Numbered from the stretch's first letter, positions 8,250 to 16,893 are shown. The stretch: 64,000 nt of DNA from Hymenobacter nivis (GCF_003149515.1 NZ_CP029145.1:2046001-2110000), one strand, 5' to 3'. The notes: generated from the letters alone by a model not told the origin. A program made the numbers and translations.

Positions 8250-8896
8250 CAGCGGGCGATGCGCATGTAGGGCACGCCGGCACCGGGTAGCGGGCCCAGC
8301 ACCTGGGCCAGGGCCTTCAGAAAATTGGCCGCCGTGTCGGGCCGGCCGGCGGCGGGGCCCCGGCCGAGCTGGCGGTAGTGCTCGCCGCGCCACTCGCCCA
8401 CCGCGGTGGGCGTGCCGGCCTCGTCGGAGCTGCGGCCCAGGGTGGCTTCGAGCAGGAAGTAGCGCGGGCGCGGGGCATCGGCGGCGGCGGCATCGGCCGG
8501 GCCGGGGGCCCCAAGGCCGACGGCGGGCGCGTCGTCTGCCGCCTCGTCGTTGTCATCCTCTTGGTCTTCGTCGTCCGCTTCGTCTTCGTCGGGATAATCT
8601 TCTTCCTCAGGCTCGTACACCAGGGCCCCGAAGTGGGCTTCGGTGCTAGCTTGGGGAGCGGGCAGGTGCAGCAGGGCCACGGCGCGGCCGGCCACCTCGT
8701 GCCAGGTCAGGCGCAGGCCACGGGATGGCACGTGCTCGGCGGGCGGGAGGCCTTCGGCGGCCTTTTCCCACATGTAAAGCAGCAGCTCGCGGGCCAGGGC
8801 GGGGTCGGCCAGCTCGCGGCGCACGGCGGCGGGGCGGCGGCCGGCCAGCTGGGGCACGAGCACGTGGGCAAAAGTATAAGGATGCGGACGGGCCAT
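8249..8896 (-). CDS. Hypothetical protein with an acidic low-complexity segment
   Basis: 215 residues, with no family recognised. The N-terminus (MARPHPYTFAHVLVPQL) and the C-terminus (YFLLEATLGRSSDEAG, then FLKALAQVLGPLPGAG) look folded. The middle, about residues 95-122, is almost pure Asp/Glu (EEEDYPDEDEADDEDQEDDN). There is no signal peptide or membrane segment, so it is probably cytosolic. It is directly upstream of the deacetylase with overlapping stop and start codons, so the two are very likely co-transcribed. A role in regulating or supporting the envelope enzyme is only a guess from that linkage. Confidence 0.7.
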   Translation of the reverse strand: MARPHPYTFAHVLVPQLAGRRPAAVRRELADPALARELLLYMWEKAAEGLPPAEHVPSRGLRLTWHEVAGRAVALLHLPAPQASTEAHFGALVYEPEEEDYPDEDEADDEDQEDDNDEAADDAPAVGLGAPGPADAAAADAPRPRYFLLEATLGRSSDEAGTPTAVGEWRGEHYRQLGRGPAAGRPDTAANFLKALAQVLGPLPGAGVPYMRIAR

Positions 8897-9019
8897 AAGT
8901 GGGGCAAAAGTAGGCCGCCCGGGTTTAGTTGGCGGTTGTTAGTTGTCGGTTATTCGTCGCCCGTGGCTTGTTATCCATCACCTAAACGGAGCAGGGGCCC
9001 CAAACTTGCCGCAGCGGCG

Positions 9020-10411
9020 CTACGGTTTCTTCGGCAGCAGAGCGCGGATTTCGGCCAGCTGCACCACGCCGGTGGCCAGCAGGATGGGGCCGAACAGGGC
9101 CCCCATCAGGCCTGCCTCCAGCCACCAGGGCAAGGCCAGGCCGGCGCGCGCGGCCCACCACGCCCCGCACAGCAGCCCGAAGGCCAGCAGCAGGCGTGCC
9201 AGCAGGGCCCACGGCAGGGCCACGCCGGTGCGCCGCGCCACCAGCACCAGGTAGGCCCCCGACACGGCCACGGCGCACACGAGCGTATTCAGGGCCGCGG
9301 CCACGGCCCCGAAGCGGGGCAGCAGCACGATGTTCAGCACCACGTTCAGGGCGAGGCTGGCGGCCACGGCGCGGCTCACGGCGCCCTCGTGGGTAGTGCT
9401 GGTGAGCAGGGTGCTGTAGATGGCGAAAAAAGCGTGCACCAGCACGTTGAGGAACAGAATGCGCAGGCAGAGCGCCATCTTGGCCAGCTCGTCGGGGCGG
9501 CTATGGTGGAACTGCCAGAACAGCACTTCGCCCCGAAACAGCCCGAACGCCACCGCGAACAGCAGCGGCGCGGCCACCACCCGCTGCCCAAACCAGAGCA
9601 GCTTGCGCTGGGCCTCGGCGTCGTGTGGGGTACTGGCAAACTTAGCAAAAAACAGCGGCAGCACCGTCCAGGCGTACATCATTACGGCATCGGCCCAGCG
9701 GTAGGCCCCCGCGTAGTAGCCGGCCTCGGCGGGCGAGTGCAGGCGTTCGAGCATCACCATGTCCACGCGCTCGTTCACGCCGTAGAGCACCGCCATCAGG
9801 GCAAAGGGCAGGCTGGCGCGCAGGGCCTGGCGCGCCCGAGGCCCCTCCCAGCGGTAGCGCACGCGGCCAAACAGGCGCGTCATCAGCCCGTAGAAGAGCA
9901 CCGCCGTGAAGGCCGCCGCCCCCAGCCGGGCCCCCACGTAGCTGCCCAGCGTGAGGCCGCCCGGCAGCAGGGCCAGGATGGCGGCCAGCAGCAGGGCTTT
10001 TTCGAGCACCGAGAGCACGGCGTCGGTGTTGAAGTGCTGGCGGGCCTGCACGGGGCCCCGCAAAAACTGCCCGTACTGCGTGAGCAGCAGCGCCGCCGCC
10101 ACCCCCGCCAACAGCCCCAGCTGGGGGCCCCGGTAGCCCAGCACCCAGCCCACGGGCAGCAGCACGGCCAGCCCGGCCAGGCCCAGCCCCCCGCGCAGGG
10201 GCAGCAGCACCGGGAATTCCTGGGCCAGAAACTCGGGCGCGGCGGCCAGGCGCTGCACCACGTAGGGCGTCAGGCCCAAGTCGGCGAGGGCGGCCACGGC
10301 GATGGCCAGCGCCGAGAGGGCGGCCACCAGCCCGAAGGCCGCGTGGCCCAGGCGGTCCTGCACCAGGTTTTCGACCACAATCCAGCCGGGCTTAATGGCC
10401 AGGTTGAGCAA
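9020..10411 (-). CDS. Polysaccharide flippase (MATE/Wzx-like multi-TM protein)
   Basis: 463 residues, hydrophobic throughout with about 12-14 membrane segments. The pattern is that of Bacteroidota lipopolysaccharide or polysaccharide biosynthesis flippases (VNERVDMVMLERLHSPAEAG in the middle, and NVLVHAFFAIYSTLLTSTT near residue 335). It should move a lipid-linked oligosaccharide across the inner membrane. The first usable start is a TTG at 10411, but family-like sequence (IKRFFGNISLVV) continues upstream to an in-frame TAA at 10460-10462 with only ATC and ATA codons as possible initiators. The true start may therefore have been mutated, or a rare start is used. Confidence 0.8.
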   Translation of the reverse strand: MLNLAIKPGWIVVENLVQDRLGHAAFGLVAALSALAIAVAALADLGLTPYVVQRLAAAPEFLAQEFPVLLPLRGGLGLAGLAVLLPVGWVLGYRGPQLGLLAGVAAALLLTQYGQFLRGPVQARQHFNTDAVLSVLEKALLLAAILALLPGGLTLGSYVGARLGAAAFTAVLFYGLMTRLFGRVRYRWEGPRARQALRASLPFALMAVLYGVNERVDMVMLERLHSPAEAGYYAGAYRWADAVMMYAWTVLPLFFAKFASTPHDAEAQRKLLWFGQRVVAAPLLFAVAFGLFRGEVLFWQFHHSRPDELAKMALCLRILFLNVLVHAFFAIYSTLLTSTTHEGAVSRAVAASLALNVVLNIVLLPRFGAVAAALNTLVCAVAVSGAYLVLVARRTGVALPWALLARLLLAFGLLCGAWWAARAGLALPWWLEAGLMGALFGPILLATGVVQLAEIRALLPKKP

Positions 10412-10527
10412 AACGACGAGGCTGATGTTGCCGAAAAACCGTTTGATGCGGGGTATGCGTTAGGGCGGCGCGGGCACCGCACCCACGCCGGGCAAAGCTA
10501 CGCCCCCGGGCCGGCCGGGCCCCTCCC

Positions 10528-11745
10528 CTACTTCATCCGGCAGCTGAGGATCGTTACGTCGTCGGCGAACTGATCGGTGCCGCCACCGAAGGCGCGGATT
10601 TCGCGCAGCAGGGTTTCGTGCAGGCGTGGCAGGGGCAGGTAGCGGTTCTGGGAGATGACGCGCAACACGCCTTCCTCGCCGAACTCATTACCCTCGGCGT
10701 CAAATACTTCCGTGAGTCCGTCGGTGTAGTTAAAGAGCAACGAGCGGGGCGGTACCTGCACTTCGCCCACCTCCAGGCCGGGCAGCTCCTCGATAATGCC
10801 GAGCATGACGGAGCCCGTTTTGAGGAACTGCGGGGGCCCCTGGTCGGACAGCAAAATGGGGTCGTTGTGGCCGGCGTTGATGAAGCGCAGGTGCCGGGTG
10901 CGGCAATCGTAGATGCCCAGGAAGGCGGTGATAAACTTCTCGCCCCCGGCGTTGCGAAAGATTAAGTGATTGAGCTCGTGGGCAATAACGGCCAAGTCGA
11001 CGCCCTGGCGCAGCAGCGTGCGCAGCCCGGCCTGGAAGTTCGACATGAGCAGGGCCGCCGCCACTCCCTTACCGCTCACGTCGGCGATGCAGAGCAGCAA
11101 GCGGTCGGCGTCAATTTCCACCACATCGAAGTAGTCGCCCCCTATTTCGGTGTGCGGCACATAGGTGCGGGCCACGGCCACGGCCGCGTTGTTGGGCAAG
11201 TGCGTGGGAAAGAGCAGGCGCTGCACGTCCTGGGCAATCTCGATTTCGCGGCGCAGGGCCGCCGCGGCCATCCGCTGGCGGGTGAGGCGGCGGTTTTCGA
11301 CAGCCCCAAGCAGGATGTTGGCCAGCGTTTCGAGGAACTTGACGGCCTCCTCGCCCGCGTAGTCGGCCTGGGCCGTGCCGATGAACACGTAGGCAAGCAC
11401 CTGGTCGGCGAGGCGCACCGGAATCACGGTTTCGAAGCCCGCCCAGGCGGGCCCCAGGCCGAGGGCGGCCACGGGGCAGGGCGTGGCGTGGCACTGGGCG
11501 CGTACCGCTTCGGGCAAGGGGCCCATCACCGCCGGAAACGCTACTTCCTCCCGAAAAACGCCGTCGGTAAGCACGTACAGGGCCAGGCGCCGCACCCCGA
11601 GCTGGCCGATGAGCGTAAACTGAAAAATCTTGTAGAGCGCGGCCTCGTTGGTCGCGTCCTGGGTGATGGCCTGGGTGATTTCGAGCAGCGCGGTGAGTTC
11701 GCGCTCCTTCAAAAAAAGGCGTTTATCGGGGGTAACGTTAGCCAT
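10528..11745 (-). CDS. GAF-containing PP2C/SpoIIE-type serine phosphatase
   Basis: 405 residues. The N-terminal part (about 15-165) is a GAF-like sensor region beginning with a predicted helix (ELTALLEITQAITQDATNEA). The C-terminal part (about 170-405) is a SpoIIE/RsbU phosphatase: EIAQDVQRLLFPTHLP linker, IGGDYFDVV (metal Asp), CIADVSGKGVAAALLMS, INAGHNDPILL and DQFADDVTILSCR (metal Asp). Such proteins dephosphorylate STAS antagonists in partner-switching stress pathways. A STAS protein is encoded at 46.6 kb, though not adjacent. The ATG at 11745 is preferred over a TTG two codons earlier. The gene lies 17 bp from the ABC permease. Confidence 0.9.
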   Translation of the reverse strand: MANVTPDKRLFLKERELTALLEITQAITQDATNEAALYKIFQFTLIGQLGVRRLALYVLTDGVFREEVAFPAVMGPLPEAVRAQCHATPCPVAALGLGPAWAGFETVIPVRLADQVLAYVFIGTAQADYAGEEAVKFLETLANILLGAVENRRLTRQRMAAAALRREIEIAQDVQRLLFPTHLPNNAAVAVARTYVPHTEIGGDYFDVVEIDADRLLLCIADVSGKGVAAALLMSNFQAGLRTLLRQGVDLAVIAHELNHLIFRNAGGEKFITAFLGIYDCRTRHLRFINAGHNDPILLSDQGPPQFLKTGSVMLGIIEELPGLEVGEVQVPPRSLLFNYTDGLTEVFDAEGNEFGEEGVLRVISQNRYLPLPRLHETLLREIRAFGGGTDQFADDVTILSCRMK

Positions 11746-11762
11746 AAGCAAAAAAAAGGGCC

Positions 11763-12887
11763 CTAGCGCAGCGCTGTTTTGGGGTCGTAGGCGTCGCGCA
11801 GGCCATTACCCAGCAAATTAAAGCTCAAAACCAGTAGCGAGATGGCCGCGCCCGGCAGCACCGTCAGCCAGAGGCCGGCTTGGGTGCCCAGCAGGTCGTA
11901 GCCCTCCTTCACCATCAGGCCCCAGCTGGGGGCTGGCGGCTGCACCCCCAGCCCGAGGAAACTCAGGCCGGCTTCGAGCAGGATGGCAGCGGCGAAGTTG
12001 CTGGTGGCCAGTACCAGCAGGGGCCCCCGCAGGTTGGGCAGCAGGTGCCGGGCAATGAGCCGCGAGGTGGGCAGTCCCAGCACCCGCCCGGCCTCCACGA
12101 AAGTGGCCGAGCGCAGGCTCAGCAGCTGCCCGCGCACCACGCGGGCCACGTCCACCCACATCGTCAGCCCCACAGCTACGAAGCTGACCCACACACCTTT
12201 GCTATCCAGCGCCAGCGAAATGGCGATGACCAGCATAATGCCCGGGATGCTCCACACCACGGTCATCACCCCCAGCAGCACGCTGTCAATCCAGCCGCCG
12301 AAGTAGCCGGCCAGGGCCCCCACGGCCATGCCCAGCGCCATCGAAATGAGCACCGCCACCAGCCCAATGCCCAGCGAAATGCGCGTGCCCAGCAGCAGGC
12401 GGCTCAGCTCGTCGCGGCCGGCCTTGTCGGTACCTAGCCAGTAGGTGCGGGCCACGCGCGGCCCGGCGGCCACGCGCTGCGGGGGCCCCGGCGCGGTGCC
12501 GGGCTCGGCCCAGGGCCGCACCAGGGCCGAGTCGGGGCCCTGGACTTGGTAGGCAGCGATGGGCGCTTCCTCGTAGGTGGGCTCGCGGCCGCGCCACCAA
12601 GTGCGGAAAATATTGCTGGACGGGCGGCCGGCCAGCGCCGAATCGGGCAGCGGCCGGCGCAGGAAATCTACCGTGAGGCCGGGGCCCTGCTTTTGCAACG
12701 CCACGAAGCCGTGGCTGGCGTCGGGCGAGTTGTCGGGCAAAATCCAGTAGCCGAGCACCGACACCAGCGCGCACAACGCAATGAACACCAGGCCGAATAC
12801 GGCGGGCCGGTTCTGCCACAGGCGCTGGCGCACGTAGTAGCCCGGCGGGCGGGCGGCCGGCGGGGCGGGCAGCACGGGCGGGGCCAC
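11763..12887 (-). CDS. Oligopeptide/dipeptide ABC transporter permease (DppC/OppC type)
   Basis: A 374-residue inner-membrane permease. One membrane segment at about 31-50 is followed by a long extracytoplasmic loop. The BPD_transp_1 core starts at RTYWLGTDKAGRDELSRLLL, near residue 147, where the family has GTDxxGRD. The EAA loop that contacts the ATPase reads EAGRVLGLPTSRLIARHLLPN. LEAGLSFLGLGVQPPAPSWG is the DppC/OppC C-terminal hallmark. It imports or exports peptides as a heterodimer with a DppB partner and ATPases, none of which are encoded nearby, as is common in Bacteroidota. A small conserved gene ends 2 bp upstream. Confidence 0.92.
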   Translation of the reverse strand: MAPPVLPAPPAARPPGYYVRQRLWQNRPAVFGLVFIALCALVSVLGYWILPDNSPDASHGFVALQKQGPGLTVDFLRRPLPDSALAGRPSSNIFRTWWRGREPTYEEAPIAAYQVQGPDSALVRPWAEPGTAPGPPQRVAAGPRVARTYWLGTDKAGRDELSRLLLGTRISLGIGLVAVLISMALGMAVGALAGYFGGWIDSVLLGVMTVVWSIPGIMLVIAISLALDSKGVWVSFVAVGLTMWVDVARVVRGQLLSLRSATFVEAGRVLGLPTSRLIARHLLPNLRGPLLVLATSNFAAAILLEAGLSFLGLGVQPPAPSWGLMVKEGYDLLGTQAGLWLTVLPGAAISLLVLSFNLLGNGLRDAYDPKTALR

Positions 12888-12889
12888 GG

Positions 12890-13147
12890 CTAACGGGTGT
12901 TGTGGCGCAGCAGCCCCTCCTTGGAGGCCAGAAAGCTGGCGTCGGTGGCAATGGCGCCGTAGGAGGTGGGCTCGTAGGCCAGCTCGGTGTCGGGGTCGGG
13001 CCAGTAGCTGCGAATTAGGCCCTGCTCCAGCAGGCTGCGCAGCTGCTCGCGCAGCTCGGCCACGGGTAGGCCGGTTTTTTCCAACAAGGTGCGGAAGGGG
13101 GTGACGAAGTACAGCTCGTCGAGCAAGTCGAATTCAGGGTCGGTCAC
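12890..13147 (-). CDS. Small hypothetical protein co-transcribed with the ABC permease
   Basis: About 85 residues if started at the GTG at 13147 (VTDPEFDLLDELYFVTPF). An upstream start at 13216 would add a proline-rich leader that looks non-native. The protein is helical, with a pattern like a small winged-helix or helix-turn-helix unit (TLLEKTGLPVAELREQL, then LLEQGLIRSYW), so it may recognise nucleic acid or protein, but no family is recognised. The stop lies 2 bp before the permease start, which makes an operon likely. Confidence 0.65.
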   Translation of the reverse strand: MTDPEFDLLDELYFVTPFRTLLEKTGLPVAELREQLRSLLEQGLIRSYWPDPDTELAYEPTSYGAIATDASFLASKEGLLRHNTR

Positions 13148-13345
13148 GGGAGGCGGAAAGCGGCGGGGGAAAGGGGGTGGGCAAAGGTAATTGCGGGGAA
13201 GGTTTGGTTCCAGCATTTGGAAAATCTGCTACATTAGCAACTATGGGTGTTTGCTACTCAAGAAGCAGTAAACACATAGCCTCCTTGACACTTACGCAAA
13301 GCACAATGATTCTGGGCGATTTTATGCAATTGCGTAAACCTAGAT

Positions 13346-13360
13346 GTTATCTGCAACCCT
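13346..13360. repeat. Left boundary repeat of the HNH cassette
   Basis: GTTATCTGCAACCCT lies 18 bp before the HNH start and is matched at 13 of 15 positions by the inverted copy AGGGCAGCAGATAAC at 14094-14108. Such paired core sites are the pattern seen at gene-cassette junctions. The segment 13217-13377 is AT-rich and holds nothing else I can name. Confidence 0.6.
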
Positions 13361-13377
13361 AAAACGGCACTGTAATT

Positions 13378-14088
13378 ATGAAAGAAGACATAAAGAAAAT
13401 AAGAGAACTGCTCGACAATATTGAAAATTCTAACACACAAACGGACAGTGAGAGTGTTAAAGAAACATTTGACCTATTTGAACTTCCACAACTTATAAAG
13501 GACATCGTTGACTTTTTACAACCAGTTATTTCTCCTTATGAAATGGATGTATATTGGTTTCTATTCAGGCATTCAATCCTTGAAAACGGAAATGTATTCA
13601 TAAGGGCTAGTAACGCAAAAATTGCAAAAGGTATTGGTTCAAAATTTAAAAACTTGGACAGTCAAAATCCGAGGTCAGGAGAAAAAACTGTTGCAGAGAA
13701 TTTAAGATCATTGGAAATCTTAAATGTGATAAAAAAAGTTGGAGACACTAATAGGGAAGGAACATTATATAAAATATTTCTACCAGAAGAGATTGAAATC
13801 TGTAAAGAAAAAATGAAATTCTTTATCAAGGAAAACCTCCCTTTTGTTGACCCTAAGAAAGAACAAGACTATTATAACATTAAGGAAAATAGACTAAAGA
13901 TATTCGAGCGAGACAAATATTTGTGCTACAAGTGCAATAAGCAACTGACAAGATTTAATGCTACACTAGACCATATTCAACCAGTAAGTGAAGGTGGTGA
14001 CAACTCGTTTGACAATCTTGTTACTTGTTGTTTTCATGATAATGCAAGCAGACGTGCGACACCAATTTCAGACTTTATTCCTGAATAA
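13378..14088 (+). CDS. HNH endonuclease-like protein, AT-rich and probably transferred
   Basis: 236 residues. The C-terminus is an HNH/McrA-type nuclease unit: a CYKCNKQL zinc knuckle at about residue 181, LDHIQPVSEGGDNSFDNLV (catalytic His) at about 198, and CCFHDNASRR as the last arm. Residues 45-150 look like a winged-helix DNA-binding region (VYWFLFRHSILENGNVFI, then EKTVAENLRSLEILNVIKK). The coding sequence is strikingly AT-rich with Lys/Asn/Ile-heavy codons, unlike its neighbours. Both flanks carry matching inverted repeats, so the gene looks like a mobile cassette. A role in defence or mobility is likely but unproven. Confidence 0.82.
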   Translation: MKEDIKKIRELLDNIENSNTQTDSESVKETFDLFELPQLIKDIVDFLQPVISPYEMDVYWFLFRHSILENGNVFIRASNAKIAKGIGSKFKNLDSQNPRSGEKTVAENLRSLEILNVIKKVGDTNREGTLYKIFLPEEIEICKEKMKFFIKENLPFVDPKKEQDYYNIKENRLKIFERDKYLCYKCNKQLTRFNATLDHIQPVSEGGDNSFDNLVTCCFHDNASRRATPISDFIPE

Positions 14089-14093
14089 TAAGA

Positions 14094-14225
14094 AGGGCAG
14101 CAGATAACAGCGGTTTGGCAGAAGGCGGGCTGAGGTGCTTCGTAGAACCATTCGTGTAGGATTCAAGATTTGTGCTCGGCATGAGCTTTAGTGCTAAAAA
14201 TCCTGCCCTTCGCCGGGCCGTTTAA
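14094..14225. repeat. attC-like imperfect palindrome after the HNH gene
   Basis: The segment starts with AGGGCAGCAGATAAC, followed by AGCGGTTTGGCAGAAGGCGG. At 14202-14213 there is a partial complement, CCTGCCCTTCGCC, so the roughly 120 bp could fold as one long imperfect hairpin like an integron attC site. No integrase is in the window. The right end merges into the 3' end of the next gene. Confidence 0.45.
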
Positions 14226-14227
14226 CG

Positions 14228-15691
14228 CTACCGCACCGCCCGCCCCTTCCAGCGGTAGCCGCCGCGCCAGCCGGCCGCGCCCACGGCCAGCGCGTAGGGC
14301 GCGTACAGCAGCTGGAGCGGCAGCAGGCCCCACAGCCACCGCCGGGGCCCCAGAAACCGCAGCACCGGGGCCAGCAGCCACCAATCGGCCCCGAGCTTAA
14401 GCCCCCAGGCGGCGGCCACCCAGGGCCCCAGCGCCGGCCACCGCAGCGCCGCCAAGGCCCCGGCGGCCAGGGCTACGTTGGCCCCCAGCACCAGCGGAGC
14501 CAGGCGGCGCGAGGCGGGGCTTTGGTAGTGGCGCCACTTGCTGGCCCAGCGCACCCGCTGCCGCAGCAGGGCCCCCAGGGTAGCGGGCGCGGCGGTGCGG
14601 ACCACGGCGGCGGCATCGGCCAGGAAACGCACGCTGCCGGGGTGGGCGGCGTGGAGCTGGTGCATCAGGAACTCGTCGTCGCCGCTGGCTAGGTGGGCGT
14701 GGGCAGCGTAGCCATTGATGGCGTCGAAGGCGGCGCGGCGGTAGGCCAGGTTGGCGCCGTTGCACATGGTGGGGGCCCCGCGCCCAATGCAGGCCCCACC
14801 CACGCCCACCAGGCCCGCAAATTCCAGCCCGAGCAGCCGCTGAAAAAACGTACCGGGCCCCGTGAGCAGCACCGGGCCGCTGATGAAATCGGGTTGGGGA
14901 CCGGCGGCCAGCAGGCGGGCGTAGGCGGCGAGCCAGCCGGGGCCCAGGCGGCAATCGGCGTCGGTGCAGACGAGCCAGGGGGCCCCGGCCCGCGCCAGGG
15001 CGGCGGCCAGGGCGGCTTTCTTGCCGGTTTGGGCGGCCGGTAGTTCGACCAGTTGCAGGCGGAACGGCAGGCCCGCGGCCGCCGCCCGTACCAGGGCCCC
15101 GGTGCCGTCGGCGGAGTGGTCGTCGGCGATGAGCACCTCGAAGCGGGCGGCAGGCAGGGTTTGGGCGGCGAGGTCGGCCAGTAGCTGGGGCAGCGCGGCG
15201 GCCTCGTCGCGGGCGGCGATGAGGACGGAGAAGAGCAGCGGGGCGGCTGCAGGTTCGGCCGGGGCGGCAGTTGCAGAGGTGGCAGGGGCCCCAGCGGTAG
15301 TGGCGGCGCTAGCGGCGGCGTTGACGCGGTGGAGTTTCGCGGCAGCAGGGGCCCCGGCGGCGGCTTCGGCAGCGGCAGTTTCAGCTAAGGCGTTGGCAGC
15401 TTCGGTGCTTGCCTTAGCAGGAAGCCCGGCGACTATGGGGGCCCCAGCGGCAGTTTCGCCTGGAAACCCCGCAACTGCGGGGGCCCCGGCAGCAGCTTCA
15501 CCTGGAAACCCAGCGGCTGCGGGCGGCCCGGCAACGGCTTCGCTGGGGCCCCCAGCGCTTGCCTTGGCGATTGTTTCGGCAGCTACTTGCGCGGCTTCGG
15601 CGGCGGCGCGGCTGCGTTGCCAACCGCCGCGCAGCCACACCATTACGCCGGCGTAGAGCGCGGGGGCAGCCAGCAGCAGGGGCCCCACCAC
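14228..15691 (-). CDS. Membrane glycosyltransferase family 2 with a repetitive Ala/Pro linker
   Basis: About 487 residues from the GTG at 15691. The N-terminal helix (VVGPLLLAAPALYAGVMVW) is followed by an unusual linker of about 130 residues built from near-repeats such as AAGFPGEAAAGAPAVAGFPG. Then comes the GT2 core: FSVLIAARDEAAALPQLL, IADDHSADGTG, CTDADCRLG (DxD), ASGDDEFLMHQL (the ED region) and LLRQRVRWASKW (QxxRW). The C-terminus has several membrane segments. Length without the linker is normal for the family. The gene follows the flippase-like gene by 8 bp, so they form an envelope-glycan operon. The substrate is unknown. Confidence 0.86.
   Translation of the reverse strand: MVGPLLLAAPALYAGVMVWLRGGWQRSRAAAEAAQVAAETIAKASAGGPSEAVAGPPAAAGFPGEAAAGAPAVAGFPGETAAGAPIVAGLPAKASTEAANALAETAAAEAAAGAPAAAKLHRVNAAASAATTAGAPATSATAAPAEPAAAPLLFSVLIAARDEAAALPQLLADLAAQTLPAARFEVLIADDHSADGTGALVRAAAAGLPFRLQLVELPAAQTGKKAALAAALARAGAPWLVCTDADCRLGPGWLAAYARLLAAGPQPDFISGPVLLTGPGTFFQRLLGLEFAGLVGVGGACIGRGAPTMCNGANLAYRRAAFDAINGYAAHAHLASGDDEFLMHQLHAAHPGSVRFLADAAAVVRTAAPATLGALLRQRVRWASKWRHYQSPASRRLAPLVLGANVALAAGALAALRWPALGPWVAAAWGLKLGADWWLLAPVLRFLGPRRWLWGLLPLQLLYAPYALAVGAAGWRGGYRWKGRAVR
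15405..15560. repeat. Degenerate in-gene tandem repeat (glycosyltransferase linker)
   Basis: Units of about 45 bp carrying GGGGCCCC followed by GGCAGTTTCGCCTGGAAACC-like words repeat about three times, encoding the Ala/Gly/Pro linker. Unit length in multiples of three keeps the frame, so copy number could vary without breaking the gene. Confidence 0.55.
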
Positions 15692-15699
15692 GGCCGCCC

Positions 15700-16833
15700 T
15701 CACGCGCTGCGGCTGCGCCACACGCGCAGGCCCGGCACCAGCAGCAGGCCGGCGGCGCTGGGCAACGCAATGTTGATGACCCACAGGCTGAGGCTGGCCG
15801 AGAGCACGGGCAGCGCCGGCTGCCCCAGCAGACCAAACAAGTGGGTGGCCGACAGCTCGCGCACGCCCACGTCGGCCAGCGCGTTCAGCGAGGGCACCAG
15901 CGATTTCAGCAGGAACGTACCCGCCACGGCGGCCAGCCCGGGCCCCAGCCCCGCCCCCACCCCGTAGGCGCGCAGCAGCAGCAGAAACTGCGCGCAAAAC
16001 ACGGCGTAGCGCAGCCCCGAAATGGCCAGCACCGCGTGCAGGGCCCGGGCCGGGTAGGTGGGCATCACGGCCAGCGCCGGCCGGAACCGCCGCAGCGGCC
16101 GCCACAGGCCCAGCGCCGCCACCAGCAGCCGCGAGCGATAGAGCGGCACCAGCACCAGCCCGCAAACCGCTGCGGCCGTGGTAATTACCCCCAGCTCCGC
16201 CGCCGGGAAATCCGCCAGGTAAAATGTCAGCAAAAAATACAGCAGGCCCGCCACGCCGGCCAGCACGGTGGCCACCAGTTGGCAGTAGCGCCCCAGAAAC
16301 ACGGCCCCCAGGGCTCGCACGCGGCGGCTTTTCAGCTCCAGGATGCGGCCGGCGTAGTCGCCCACGCGGTTGGGGGTGGCAAAGCCCAGGGTGAGGCCCA
16401 CCAGCACGCCCCGCAGGCTGCGCCCGAAGCTTACCGGCCCCAGGTGCCGGGCCAGGCGGTGCCACTTCCAGGCCTCCAGGCCCCAGTTGACGGGCACCAG
16501 GGCCAGGGCCCCCAGCACCGGCCCGCGGCCAGCGCCGCCCAGGGCCGTGGCCAGCAGGGCGCGCCAGGCGGCGGCCGTGTCGGGGGCCGCAAACACGGAA
16601 TTGTACAGCAAGCCCAGCGTGAGCAGCGTCACGCCTACTTTGCCCAGCGTAATCCAGGGCCCCCACTTGGCGGGGGCGCGGGGCGGGTTTTGGGGCCCCG
16701 GGGCGGGGGCCGCGGCCGGGGCGGGTGGCGCCGGGGCAGCGGCGTAACTTTGTAATGAAGGCGTACCTGCCCACTGCTGCTCTTCGCGTCCCGCTTCCGA
16801 GCCGCTTCCCGTTTCCCGATTCCCGCTTCCCAA
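15700..16833 (-). CDS. Lysylphosphatidylglycerol synthase-like/UPF0104 flippase-type membrane protein
   Basis: A polytopic membrane protein of roughly 300-380 residues. Characteristic family segments are NWGLEAWKWHRLARHLG, GFATPNRVGDYAGRILEL (the conserved GxxxPxRxGE-like loop), FLGRYCQLVATVLAGV and LNALADVGVREL. Relatives flip lipids or glycans at the inner membrane. The start is unresolved: no ATG, GTG or TTG occurs close to the first membrane segment (WGPWITLGKVGVTLL). A TTG at 16833 gives 377 residues with an unlikely leader. The true start may be internal or altered. It is followed 8 bp later by a GT2 gene and is divergent from ruvC. Confidence 0.75.
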   Translation of the reverse strand: MGSGNRETGSGSEAGREEQQWAGTPSLQSYAAAPAPPAPAAAPAPGPQNPPRAPAKWGPWITLGKVGVTLLTLGLLYNSVFAAPDTAAAWRALLATALGGAGRGPVLGALALVPVNWGLEAWKWHRLARHLGPVSFGRSLRGVLVGLTLGFATPNRVGDYAGRILELKSRRVRALGAVFLGRYCQLVATVLAGVAGLLYFLLTFYLADFPAAELGVITTAAAVCGLVLVPLYRSRLLVAALGLWRPLRRFRPALAVMPTYPARALHAVLAISGLRYAVFCAQFLLLLRAYGVGAGLGPGLAAVAGTFLLKSLVPSLNALADVGVRELSATHLFGLLGQPALPVLSASLSLWVINIALPSAAGLLLVPGLRVWRSRSA

Positions 16834-16893
16834 CTGCTCCCCGCGCCCACCTTGCCCGCCTTCCTCCACCCCCGCCCCGCCCCGCCGGCCGAT

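Noticed and set aside
8378..10573. A 731-residue plus-strand open frame
   Set aside because: It is a low-complexity Gly/Gln/His-rich antisense shadow of the flippase and the acidic hypothetical gene, as often seen in GC-rich DNA.
14228..16774. One 848-residue protein on the minus strand
   Set aside because: The upstream half is an out-of-frame shadow of the flippase-like gene. Only the part after the GTG at 15691 has family motifs (GT2).
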